Shown here one piece after another: positions 32,143-39,453 of a stretch of DNA of 46,983 nucleotides. This DNA comes from Bacillota bacterium (GTDB lineage Bacteria > Bacillota > JADQBR01), in contig JADQBR010000061.1 in the NCBI GenBank assembly GCA_016278515.1, positions 1 to 46,983 of the forward strand, given 5' to 3'. Each line of letters begins with the position of its first letter. Positions within the stretch are counted from its first letter, which is position 1. Made by a program: the position numbers and the translations under genes. Below the pieces are notes generated by a model. The model saw nothing but the letters and a program-made list of their open reading frames with translations. It had not been told where the DNA came from and searched no databases.

Positions 32143-32874
32143 TTGCTGGTAAACCTGAAAAATATTAAAGTCAGGTTACTTATCTTCAAAAGAAAGATAT
32201 TATTACTGTTTGGGGACTCGGACACTATATATTATGTTGGTAGCAGTGAAGCGTTACCCCCACCATTGTCCGGTGATGAGGAAAGACTACTGTTGGAAAA
32301 GCTGGAGCGAAATGACCAAGCGGCTAAAAGCATCTTAATTGAAAGGAACCTTAGATTGGTGGTTTACATTGCGAGAAAATTTGAAAACACCAATGTTGGA
32401 ATTGAAGACCTGGTATCAATAGGGACCATAGGTTTGATCAAGGCAGTAGATACTTTTAAGCCGTATAAGAAGGTAAAGTTGGCTACCTATGCCAGCCGCT
32501 GTATTGAAAACGAGATATTAATGCATTTAAGACGTAACAGTAAAACTCGAGTGGAAGTGTCATTTGACGAACCATTAAATGTAGATTGGGATGGTAATGA
32601 GTTATTATTATCTGATGTTTTAGGAACTGATAATGATATTATATATAAAGAAATTGAAGAAGAAGTAGATAAGAAGCTTTTAAGAATGGCCATTACAAAA
32701 TTATCAGCGAGAGAGAAAAAGATAATGGAGTCCAGATTTGGTTTAATTGGGGACGGGCAGGAAAAGACTCAGAAAGAGGTAGCCGACTTACTTGGCATTT
32801 CTCAATCATACATTTCCCGTTTGGAAAAAAGAATAATAAAACGACTACAGAAAGAGATTAGTCGTATGGAATAA
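32143..32874 (+). CDS. sigE: Sporulation sigma factor E (pro-sigma-E)
   Basis: 243 residues. The N-terminal 30 or so residues form the amphipathic pro-sequence; [20 protein letters not shown] matches the Bacillus processing site, so cleavage is expected between Y30 and Y31. Sigma regions 2 ([23 protein letters not shown]), 3 and 4 ([20 protein letters not shown]) follow. Early mother-cell sigma factor. TTG start after AGGGGTGATAG; a terminator follows 6 bases after the stop. Confidence 0.97.
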   Translation: MLVNLKNIKVRLLIFKRKILLLFGDSDTIYYVGSSEALPPPLSGDEERLLLEKLERNDQAAKSILIERNLRLVVYIARKFENTNVGIEDLVSIGTIGLIKAVDTFKPYKKVKLATYASRCIENEILMHLRRNSKTRVEVSFDEPLNVDWDGNELLLSDVLGTDNDIIYKEIEEEVDKKLLRMAITKLSAREKKIMESRFGLIGDGQEKTQKEVADLLGISQSYISRLEKRIIKRLQKEISRME

Positions 32875-32880
32875 ACCATT

Positions 32881-32908
32881 AACTTCGGCCAACCGCCGAA
32901 GTTTTTTT
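32881..32908 (+). terminator. Rho-independent terminator after sigE
   Basis: Perfect 9-bp stem (32881-32889 with 32895-32903), loop CAACC, T-run to 32908. Confidence 0.95.
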
Positions 32909-32953
32909 AATACAGTTTTTCCCTAATTTTGAGAATCCTCTTTAACTATGTCA

Positions 32954-32983
32954 GTATAAAAGGTCAATACCTTGGCAATACTT
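32954..32983 (+). promoter_or_regulatory. Sigma-F-type promoter for sigG
   Basis: GTATA (32954-32958), 15-base spacer, then GGCAATACTT (32974-32983). This fits every defined base of the sigma-F pattern GYWTA-N15-GGNNANANT. sigG is a forespore, sigma-F-dependent gene in Bacillus. It lies between the sigE terminator and sigG, about 50 bases before the ATG. Confidence 0.7.
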
Positions 32984-33031
32984 TGAAATGTAGTTAAAGT
33001 AGCGGCGGTACAAAAGGAGGCATTCTTTTAG

Positions 33032-33808
33032 ATGGCCAATAAGGTGGAAATTTGCGGCGTTAATACATCAAAATTACCGGTTTTAAAAAATACTGAAATG
33101 CGCAAATTATTTAAAGCTATGCATAAAGGGGAAGAAGAGGCTAGAGAAAAACTGGTTAATGGCAATTTGCGATTAGTACTTAGTGTCATTCAGCGCTTCA
33201 CTAATAGGGGAGAATATGTGGATGACTTGTTTCAAGTAGGATGCATCGGATTGCTGAAAGCCATAGATAATTTTGACCTTGAACAAAATGTTAAGTTTTC
33301 CACCTATGCGGTTCCGATGATCATTGGAGAAATTAGAAGATATTTAAGAGATAACAACCCTATCAGGGTTAGCCGTTCATTAAGAGATACAGCATATAAA
33401 GCTTTGCAAGTGAGAGATAGCTTGGTTAATAAACATTCTCGTGAACCGTCCATAAATGAGATAGCCAAACAATTGGATATGCCTCAGGAAGATATAATTT
33501 TTGCTCTAGACGCTATACAAGAACCGATCTCTCTTTTTGAACCAATATATCATGACGGAGGCGATCCAATCTTTGTTATGGACCAAATTGGTGACGATAA
33601 GCACATTGATACTAACTGGTTAGAAGATATTTCGGTTCGAGAGGCTCTAAGAAGATTAAATGACAGAGAAAAACTAATACTGACCTTGCGGTTTTTTGAG
33701 GGCAAAACTCAAATGGAAGTAGCTGATGAAATTGGAATTTCGCAAGCACAGGTATCTCGTTTGGAAAAAGCAGCTTTAATGCATATGAAGAAATATGTTG
33801 ATTTATAG
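33032..33808 (+). CDS. sigG: Sporulation sigma factor G
   Basis: 258 residues. N-terminus KVEICGVNTSKLPVLKN is typical of sigma-G. Region 2 around NLRLVLSVIQRFTNRGEYVDDLFQVGCIGLLKAIDNFD, region 3 around NKHSREPSINEIAKQLDM and region 4 with VADEIGISQAQVSRLEK. Late forespore sigma factor controlling spore protection genes. AAAGGAGG lies 12 bases before the ATG. The gap to spoIIR (65 bases) has no terminator, so both may share the sigma-F-type promoter. Confidence 0.97.
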   Translation: MANKVEICGVNTSKLPVLKNTEMRKLFKAMHKGEEEAREKLVNGNLRLVLSVIQRFTNRGEYVDDLFQVGCIGLLKAIDNFDLEQNVKFSTYAVPMIIGEIRRYLRDNNPIRVSRSLRDTAYKALQVRDSLVNKHSREPSINEIAKQLDMPQEDIIFALDAIQEPISLFEPIYHDGGDPIFVMDQIGDDKHIDTNWLEDISVREALRRLNDREKLILTLRFFEGKTQMEVADEIGISQAQVSRLEKAALMHMKKYVDL

Positions 33809-33873
33809 AAATTATAATTACGCATGTAATATGAGAAGAAAAGAAACGGTTAAAAAATTTGGGGGAAGTGGCT

Positions 33874-34527
33874 ATGAGAAAATTATTGATTATTTGTTTG
33901 GGGTTATTTGTAATTTTGAGTTTTATTTTAACAGGCTATCAGGGTGAGGGAATTGTTACAGACAAACCAGGAACATATAACAACTTGTTGCGTTTCCACG
34001 TTATTGCAAATAGTGACTCGGAAATGGATCAAAATCTTAAAAGAGATGTAAGAGATAGAATCCTGGAAGAGTTTGGCCACATTTTAGCGGAATCAGACAA
34101 TTTCTCTCAAACGAAGACTATGGTATTAGAGAATTTGGCTGAAATAGAGGAAACGGCAAGACGTGAAGTGGTGAGACAAGGATTTAGTTATTCTGTTAGG
34201 GCTATGCTTGGTGAGTTTGATTTTCCCGTAAAATCTTATGGAAGCTTAGTACTTCCTGCCGGTCAATATGAAGCCCTCAGGATAGTGATTGGTGCGGGGA
34301 CAGGACAAAATTGGTGGTGCGTACTTTTTCCACCCCTTTGTTTCGTAGATATTTCTAGCAGTGTGGTCAACGAGCTGCCCAGGACTGTCCTGCCGACAAT
34401 TACCGGGCAGAAACAGAGTCAGAAACTAAGAGTAAAGTTTAAGGTGCTTGAGTTACTTTACGGTAACAAGGAAAATTCGCGGCTGGGGGAAAATAATAAT
34501 AAAAGTCTTAAGAAACAGGCCAATTAA
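33874..34527 (+). CDS. spoIIR: Stage II sporulation protein R
   Basis: 217 residues from ATG 33874; GTG/ATG codons further upstream overlap the ribosome site GGGGGAAGTG. Signal peptide (about residues 2-22), then the SpoIIR domain: LLRFHVIANSDSEMDQNLKRDVRDRIL, PAGQYEALRIVIGAGTGQNWWCVLFPPLCFVD. Secreted from the forespore to trigger SpoIIGA processing of pro-sigma-E. The WWCVLFPPLCF core is the family hallmark. The gene lies one gene away from its targets spoIIGA and sigE. Confidence 0.95.
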   Translation: MRKLLIICLGLFVILSFILTGYQGEGIVTDKPGTYNNLLRFHVIANSDSEMDQNLKRDVRDRILEEFGHILAESDNFSQTKTMVLENLAEIEETARREVVRQGFSYSVRAMLGEFDFPVKSYGSLVLPAGQYEALRIVIGAGTGQNWWCVLFPPLCFVDISSSVVNELPRTVLPTITGQKQSQKLRVKFKVLELLYGNKENSRLGENNNKSLKKQAN

Positions 34528-34542
34528 TTGGTCTGTTTTTTT
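34514..34542 (+). terminator. Rho-independent terminator overlapping the spoIIR stop
   Basis: 12-base arms (34514-34525 and 34526-34537) with one G-U pair, followed by T to 34542. Confidence 0.85.
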
Positions 34543-34633
34543 GGGCCGTAATCTAATTAGTCTTTGAAAAAATTATGCACATAATATTTATATTATCATA
34601 TAGATATGTTAGAGGGACGAGGAGGTGACCGGT

Positions 34634-34912
34634 GTGGTTAAGTATTCTGATTTAAAAATAAGAGAAATTGTCAATGTCGTGGATGGAAAGAGTTTGGGAT
34701 ATATTAAGGATATTGAATTGGATTTGGAAAGCGGCAGGGTGAAGGCACTTGTTCTACCGCCGGATCAAAGTAAGGTGAAGTCATTTTTCAGACGGAGCGA
34801 AGAAACGGTGATTGATTGGAGGAATATAGTCAAAGTGGGTATTGATGTCATCTTAGTTGAAATGCAGCACTTTACTAATCCTAATCATGATTCTAGGGAT
34901 TACTTGGATTGA
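34634..34912 (+). CDS. ymxH: YlmC/YmxH-family PRC-barrel sporulation protein
   Basis: 92 residues from GTG 34634; an in-frame GTG at 34625 is part of the Shine-Dalgarno GGAGGTGA and is not used. PRC-barrel-like fold: KYSDLKIREIVNVVDGKSLGYIKDIELDLESGRVKALVL and the later IDWRNIVKVGIDVILVE. The family is almost confined to endospore formers and sits near sigG in many of them; its role is unknown. Confidence 0.9.
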   Translation: MVKYSDLKIREIVNVVDGKSLGYIKDIELDLESGRVKALVLPPDQSKVKSFFRRSEETVIDWRNIVKVGIDVILVEMQHFTNPNHDSRDYLD

Positions 34913-34976
34913 GGGTATTACGACATATGTTGTAAAAATCCAGGTTGCCTCAAGAGCATGCAATGTCAAAGATAGT

Positions 34977-35006
34977 TAAATTATGACAATTTTTTGTCTT
35001 AATTTA
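34977..35006. repeat. Imperfect 13-bp inverted repeat
   Basis: 34977-34989 is complementary to 34994-35006 with one mismatch, loop TTTT. No T-run follows on the plus strand. The rest of the gap 34913-35078 shows nothing gene-like. It could be a terminator remnant, an operator or part of a small RNA ending at the terminator at 35079. Confidence 0.45.
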
Positions 35007-35078
35007 GAGCATTGTGGTTAAGTTATGCAGTATTTGCCGGATGCGTTTAAGAATAGACTTAATTATTATAATTAATAG

Positions 35079-35104
35079 TTAGCACTGAGAAGTGCTAATT
35101 TTTT
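35079..35104 (+). terminator. Orphan Rho-independent terminator
   Basis: Perfect 8-bp stem (TTAGCACT 35079-35086 with AGTGCTAA 35091-35098), loop GAGA, six T. The nearest upstream gene ends 167 bases earlier, so it ends either the ymxH transcript or a separate short RNA. It lies just ahead of the nrdR promoter. Confidence 0.8.
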
Positions 35105-35106
35105 GG

Positions 35107-35159
35107 TTGACATACTATATATGGTGCCATATAATTACTAGTAGCACAATATTTAGTAA
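35107..35159 (+). promoter_or_regulatory. nrdR promoter with two NrdR boxes
   Basis: Consensus promoter: TTGACA (35107-35112), 17-base spacer, TATAAT (35130-35135). Two 16-base sites similar to the NrdR box ACACWATATATWGTGT lie at 35112-35127 (13 of 16 match) and 35144-35159 (12 of 16). Their starts are 32 bp apart, three helical turns, the spacing typical of NrdR box pairs. Box 1 fills the -35/-10 spacer and box 2 covers the start site, so NrdR should repress its own operon. Confidence 0.85.
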
Positions 35160-35171
35160 TTTTCGGTAGTT

Positions 35172-35233
35172 GAAGTAAAATATACTTAACACATTATGTT
35201 CTGCTTTCCGGTTGTGAATCCTCCTTTTACTTC
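35172..35233 (+). other. Long-range inverted repeat in the nrdR leader
   Basis: GAAGTAAAA (35172-35180) is the exact complement of TTTTACTTC (35225-35233), enclosing 44 bases that include CCTCC at 35220-35224. The leader from the predicted start site to nrdR is about 170 bases, long enough for a control element, but no known riboswitch class is recognised. Confidence 0.4.
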
Positions 35234-35311
35234 GAAGCTTTCTTACATAAAAAAATCCTAGTAGACGACAAAATATGCATCTTGTGACAAATTTTTAGCG
35301 GGGGCGATAGA

Positions 35312-35767
35312 ATGAATTGTCCGTTTTGTGGATGTCCGGATTCAAAAGTACTAGATTCTCGTCCTGTGGAAGAAGGCGGTTCCATTCGGCGGCGACGCGA
35401 ATGCTTAGAATGTGCTAAGCGATTTACAACTTATGAACGGATAGAGGCAGTACCATTAGTAGTAGTTAAAAAGGACGGGCGCCGTGAAATGTTTGATCGG
35501 GGCAAGCTGCTAGCTGGAATTATTAAGGCATGCGAGAAGAGGTCCATACCTACCAGCCAATTAGAGAAAGCAGTAGATGATATAGAGCGCGAAGTAGTTA
35601 ACAACATGGAAAGGGAAGTTTCCAGTGAAGAAATAGGGGAGCAGGTAATGTCTAAATTGAAAAGTTTGGATGAGGTTGCGTACGTACGTTTTGCATCCGT
35701 ATATAGACAGTTTAAGGATATACATACATTCTTGCAAGAGCTGGAATCCTTGCTGACTAAGAAATAA
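35312..35767 (+). CDS. nrdR: Ribonucleotide reductase repressor NrdR
   Basis: 151 residues: an N-terminal zinc ribbon ([23 protein letters not shown]...[13 protein letters not shown]) that binds DNA, then an ATP-cone ([20 protein letters not shown]) that senses ATP/dATP. Represses ribonucleotide reductase genes when dATP is high. It heads the nrdR-nrdD-nrdG operon, with matching boxes in the promoter, so autoregulation is expected. Confidence 0.97.
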   Translation: MNCPFCGCPDSKVLDSRPVEEGGSIRRRRECLECAKRFTTYERIEAVPLVVVKKDGRREMFDRGKLLAGIIKACEKRSIPTSQLEKAVDDIEREVVNNMEREVSSEEIGEQVMSKLKSLDEVAYVRFASVYRQFKDIHTFLQELESLLTKK

Positions 35768-35790
35768 TTATTATACTGGGAGGGGTTAGA

Positions 35791-37803
35791 GTGTTTAATC
35801 GTATTATGAAAAGAGATGGAAGGGTGGCAGGATTTCACGAGGGAAAGATTACCGAGGCCATTTTTAAAGCCGCCACGGCGGTTGGTGGAGAAGATAAGGA
35901 ACTTGCAATGGAACTAACTCTAAAAGTTCTTAAGAGCTTAAAAAATAGGTTTAATGGAGATATATTTTCCGTAGAGGATGTTCAGGATACAGTTGAAAAA
36001 GTATTGATAGAAGAAGGACATGCTAAAACATCTAAGGCATATATACTGCACAGGGACAAGCGTACGCGTATTAGGGATGCGAGGTCCGAACTAATGGATG
36101 CCGTTGAGGAAATATTGATAGAGACAAGCCGCGAAAACGCTAATGTTAGTAATTCACCGTCAGCAAAGATGTTGCAGATAGCCAGTGCTGCCAGTAAGTC
36201 TTATTATTTGAGTCGTTTAATTCCGGAAGAATTTTCTTCTGCGCACATTGGAGGGGATATGCATATCCATGACCTGGATTTTTACGGTAAAACCTTAACT
36301 TGTGTTCAGATTCCCCTTGGAGAGTTATTAGCAAAAGGTTTTAATAATGGGCATGGTTATATCCGCCCGCCTAAACGTCCAGCTTCGGCTACAGCTTTGG
36401 CAGCGATAATTTTACAAAGTTCCCAGAACGATATGCATGGTGGACAATCATTCCCTTATTTTGACCGCGATATGGCACCGTTTGTTGCTGACGCTTCAGA
36501 AGAGGAAACTTATCAAGCCATGGAAGCCTTGATTTATAATCTCAATTCTATGCACAGTCGTGCCGGGGCGCAGGTGCCGTTTAGCAGTATAAACCTTGGA
36601 ACGGATATAACAGAAGCCGGGCGCAAAGTTACAAGGAACCTACTTTTGGCGTATGATAAAGGCTTAGGACGTGGGGAAAACCCTATATTTCCCAATATAA
36701 TATTTAGGTTAAAAAAAGGCATTAATTTTGATAATGGTGATCCAAACTATGATCTTTTTCAACTTGCTGTTAGAGTTGCTTCTAAACGAATGAATCCAAC
36801 CTTTAGTTTTATGGATTCTTCCTTTAATAATTCGTATGGGGACCAGGTGAGTTACATGGGATGCCGTACTAGGGTTCAATCCAACCAAGTTGGGCCGGAC
36901 GTATCGGAAAAGCGTGGTAATCTCTCCTTTACTTCTATTAATCTTCCAAGATTGGCAATAAGGGCAAATGGAGATATAGACAAGTTTTATTCCGGTCTAG
37001 ACCAAATAATTGAATTGGTTGTACGCCAGCTTTACCAACGATACCGGGTTCAGGCAAACTTAAAAGTAAAGGATATGCCATTTTTAATGGGGCAGAACTT
37101 GTATTTGGATTCTGAAGGTCTAGGGCCCAATGATACAATAGAGCCTGCCATCAAACACGGTACCCTTTCCGTGGGTTTCATCGGGCTGGCGGAAACTCTC
37201 GTTAGACTAGTAGAAAAACACCATGGCGAGTCTCCGGAAGCTCAGCAATTAGGTTTGGAAATCGTTGAACATATGCGAGAAAAAGTCGACGAAGCGGTAG
37301 AGAACTATCAATTGAATTATAGTTTAGTTGCGACTCCCGCTGAAGGATTGTCCGGTCGCTTCATAGCTATGGATAGGGAAGAGTTTGGCATTATTGATGG
37401 GGTAACGGATAGAGAGTATTATACCAACTCATTCCACGTACCTGTTTATCACCCTATCAGCATGTATGATAAGGTTTCTCTTGAAGGTCCCTATCATAAA
37501 TACACGACGGCAGGACATATTAGCTACGTTGAAATGGAAGCACCTCCAGTTCATAACCCCGAGGCAATTGAGTCCATACTAAGGCACATGGCTGAAAGTG
37601 ATATGGGCTATGCCGGTATTAACTTCCCAATAGATTTCTGTTTGAGCTGTAATCACCTAGGGGTCATTAATGAGGATATCTGTCCAGTGTGTGGATCATC
37701 ATCCATAAAGCGTGTGAGACGTATTACGGGTTATTTCAGTGTGGTTGAAAACTTTAATGATGCTAAGCTGGCTGAACTAAACGACAGAGTGTCACATATT
37801 TAG
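35791..37803 (+). CDS. nrdD: Anaerobic ribonucleoside-triphosphate reductase
   Basis: 670 residues. N-terminal ATP-cone (MKRDGRVAGFHEGKITEAIFKAA), the catalytic ten-stranded barrel with DMHGGQSFPYFD and MGCRTRV, a zinc site near the C-terminus (CLSCNHLG...CPVCGSS) and the glycyl-radical loop RRITGYFSV with G647. Class III enzyme reducing ribonucleoside triphosphates, strictly anaerobic. GTG 35791 follows GGGAGGGG; ATG 35806 is possible. Needs NrdG, encoded next. Confidence 0.97.
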   Translation: MFNRIMKRDGRVAGFHEGKITEAIFKAATAVGGEDKELAMELTLKVLKSLKNRFNGDIFSVEDVQDTVEKVLIEEGHAKTSKAYILHRDKRTRIRDARSELMDAVEEILIETSRENANVSNSPSAKMLQIASAASKSYYLSRLIPEEFSSAHIGGDMHIHDLDFYGKTLTCVQIPLGELLAKGFNNGHGYIRPPKRPASATALAAIILQSSQNDMHGGQSFPYFDRDMAPFVADASEEETYQAMEALIYNLNSMHSRAGAQVPFSSINLGTDITEAGRKVTRNLLLAYDKGLGRGENPIFPNIIFRLKKGINFDNGDPNYDLFQLAVRVASKRMNPTFSFMDSSFNNSYGDQVSYMGCRTRVQSNQVGPDVSEKRGNLSFTSINLPRLAIRANGDIDKFYSGLDQIIELVVRQLYQRYRVQANLKVKDMPFLMGQNLYLDSEGLGPNDTIEPAIKHGTLSVGFIGLAETLVRLVEKHHGESPEAQQLGLEIVEHMREKVDEAVENYQLNYSLVATPAEGLSGRFIAMDREEFGIIDGVTDREYYTNSFHVPVYHPISMYDKVSLEGPYHKYTTAGHISYVEMEAPPVHNPEAIESILRHMAESDMGYAGINFPIDFCLSCNHLGVINEDICPVCGSSSIKRVRRITGYFSVVENFNDAKLAELNDRVSHI

Positions 37804-37815
37804 GGGGCTGCGCGA

Positions 37816-38322
37816 GTGAATTTACGCATAGCAGGTACGGTTCGGGAAAGTGTAGTGGATGGCCCTGGTGTTCGCCTAGTAATATTTGGACAAGGATGCC
37901 CGCATCAATGCCCTGAGTGTCACAACCCTGAGACACATGATCCTAATGGTGGTAGGGAAGAAACTATTGAAGATCTTCTTAACATCTTGAAGTCTACCTT
38001 GTTAATAAAAGGCATCACTTTTTCCGGTGGGGAACCATTTTATCAGGTAGATGCTTTTGCAACCTTAGGTGAGAAAGTGAAAGCAATGGGGAAAGGCTAT
38101 GACATTGTCACATACACTGGATATTTGTTTGAAGAACTGTTGGCTTTAAGTGAAATTAATAAAGATTACTATCGCTTACTAGAGATAACTGATTTGTTGG
38201 TGGACGGGCCTTATTTAAGAGAGGATAAAGATTTAGCATTAGCCTTCCGGGGTTCTCGTAACCAGCGGGTAATAAATGTAAAAGCATCTCTAAAAGTAGG
38301 AGAAGCAGTGCTCGTTTCATGA
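37816..38322 (+). CDS. nrdG: Anaerobic ribonucleotide reductase activating enzyme
   Basis: 168-residue radical SAM protein. IAGTVRESVVDGPGVRLVIFGQGC leads into the cluster motif CPHQCPEC (CxxxCxxC), then TFSGGEPFYQ. It uses a 4Fe-4S cluster and SAM to install the glycyl radical on NrdD. GTG 37816, 12 bases after nrdD. A strong terminator overlaps the stop. Confidence 0.96.
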   Translation: MNLRIAGTVRESVVDGPGVRLVIFGQGCPHQCPECHNPETHDPNGGREETIEDLLNILKSTLLIKGITFSGGEPFYQVDAFATLGEKVKAMGKGYDIVTYTGYLFEELLALSEINKDYYRLLEITDLLVDGPYLREDKDLALAFRGSRNQRVINVKASLKVGEAVLVS

Positions 38323-38340
38323 GCACTGCTTCTCTCTTTT
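38300..38340 (+). terminator. Rho-independent terminator after nrdG
   Basis: Perfect 14-bp stem (38300-38313 with 38321-38334), 7-base loop, followed by TCTTTT. It spans the nrdG stop codon. Confidence 0.9.
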
Positions 38341-38437
38341 CGTGGAGGGTGACATTCCTGTCTCCTCTTTATGATTCGTCGGATAAAAGCTAACTTTAGA
38401 AATATTCTGTAAAAGAAGTGACTCAAGACCCTAAGAG

Positions 38438-38482
38438 TTGGGACATATGTCCTGTTTTGTTTTGCTGTATTGCTAGTATAAT
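38438..38482 (+). promoter_or_regulatory. Activator-type promoter with DosR-like palindrome
   Basis: TATAAT at 38477-38482 has no good -35 box. Instead GGGAC-ATAT-GTCCT (38440-38453, perfect 12-bp palindrome 38441-38452) is centred about 42 bases before the expected start site, the place for an activator replacing the -35. The site closely matches the mycobacterial DosR box (TTSGGGAC-N4-GTCCC). The NarL-family regulator encoded at 38792-39442 has a DosR-like recognition helix and is the obvious candidate. Confidence 0.6.
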
Positions 38483-38488
38483 AAAAGT

Positions 38489-38641
38489 AGAAGCCTTCCC
38501 AGAAGGCCAAAAGTCCTAAGAGGCAAAAGCCCTAGAGAATAGAGGAACGCTAGAGGACAAAACCTTAAAGGTTTAGAGCCCAAAGCCAAATTCCTGCGGT
38601 AGCCTAGAGGCAGAGTCTATAAGACCAAGGAGGTGCACAGA
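38489..38641 (+). other. Purine-rich leader with imperfect repeats
   Basis: The roughly 150-base leader of the 49-residue gene contains scattered variants of CCTAGAGG (38516, 38531, 38549, 38570 and 38603), a GCCTT/AAGGC hairpin near 38492-38508 and AAACCTT/AAGGTTT near 38560. No known riboswitch class or tRNA is recognised. The preceding stretch 38341-38437 shows no gene. Confidence 0.4.
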
Positions 38642-38791
38642 TTGGATGTGTTCGCTATCATGTTAGGTATGGCTACCGGCGAAAAATTGTATGGGATGAG
38701 AAAAGTGGTTTATTTCGGATTAATAACAGCCAGTCTATTTTATTTGGGTGTTATGGTGGTTTTCGCAAAAGCAATATTTGTTTATATGTAA
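38642..38791 (+). CDS. 49-residue single-pass membrane protein
   Basis: TTG 38642 lies six bases after a near-perfect AAGGAGGTG, and the frame encodes MDVFAIMLGMATGEKLYG, a basic turn, and one membrane segment (about residues 22-47, YFGLITASLFYLGVMVVFAK). Stop TAA at 38789-38791. It has its own TATAAT, an operator-like palindrome and a long leader. The stop abuts the stop of the minus-strand response regulator without a gap. Too small for routine gene calling; no family recognised. A small effector or modulator of the neighbouring kinase is possible but inferred. Confidence 0.65.
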   Translation: MDVFAIMLGMATGEKLYGMRKVVYFGLITASLFYLGVMVVFAKAIFVYM

Positions 38792-39442
38792 TTAGTTGTC
38801 AGTCCATTTTTTTGCATAGAGGGCTGCTTGAGCCCGGTTTTTTAAATTAAGTTTACGATAAATGTTACTGACATAGTTCCGAACCGTTTTTTCACTTAAA
38901 TACAAATTGTTTGCTATTTCTCGATTGGTTTTGGCTTCTGCAAGAAGGTTCAAAACCTTTTTTTCTTGTGTGGTCAGCAGGGCAAACTCTTCTATTGGAG
39001 CCTCTTTATTGTTTGCCAAATCTTTAAATTTTGCTAGGACTTTATTGGTTATCTGTGGATCCAGCAAGGACTCGCCTTCGCTCACTTTTTTTATTGTATT
39101 AATTAATTCTTTGCTCCAGATTTTTTTCAAAACATAGCCTTCCGCTCCCGCCAAAATGGATCCAAATAGAGCTTCGTCATCGTCAAAAGAAGTAAGCATC
39201 ACCACTTTAATATCAGGATTAGTTTGCCGGATTTGTCTGCAGGCGTCAATACCTGTGCCATCGGGCAACCGGACATCCATTATGATGATTTCTGGTGATA
39301 GCTTTTGGGCCAACGAAACCGCCTCTAAAACAGATCCTGCTTCTCCTACGACCGTAAAATCTGCATGGCTGTCGAAAAGGGTTTTTAACCCGAGTCTAAC
39401 TACCTGATGATCATCCACTATCAACAAACGTGTTTGCTTCAT
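38792..39442 (-). CDS. NarL/DosR-family response regulator
   Basis: 216 residues on the minus strand. Receiver with D10-D11 and phospho-acceptor D56 (IIIMDVRLPDGTG), then a LuxR-type helix-turn-helix (about 150-210). The C-terminal half, LTTQEKKVLNLLAEAKTNREIANN and SEKTVRNYVSNIYRKLNL, is close to DosR of Mycobacterium ([23 protein letters not shown] and AEKTVKNYVSRLLAKL), including the Lys/Arg and Asn positions of the recognition helix. AGGAGGGAAGG precedes the ATG. Its kinase is encoded 11 bases upstream. Confidence 0.93.
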   Translation of the reverse strand: MKQTRLLIVDDHQVVRLGLKTLFDSHADFTVVGEAGSVLEAVSLAQKLSPEIIIMDVRLPDGTGIDACRQIRQTNPDIKVVMLTSFDDDEALFGSILAGAEGYVLKKIWSKELINTIKKVSEGESLLDPQITNKVLAKFKDLANNKEAPIEEFALLTTQEKKVLNLLAEAKTNREIANNLYLSEKTVRNYVSNIYRKLNLKNRAQAALYAKKWTDN

Positions 39443-39453
39443 AGCCTTCCCTC

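Noticed and set aside
33808-33873. Sigma-F promoter directly before spoIIR
   Set aside because: GGTTAAAAAA resembles a -10 but lacks the T, and no GYWTA lies 15 bases upstream.
35079-35104. TTAGCACT...AGTGCTAA looks like a CIRCE (HrcA) element
   Set aside because: CIRCE arms are separated by nine bases; here the loop is four and six T follow, so a terminator explains it.
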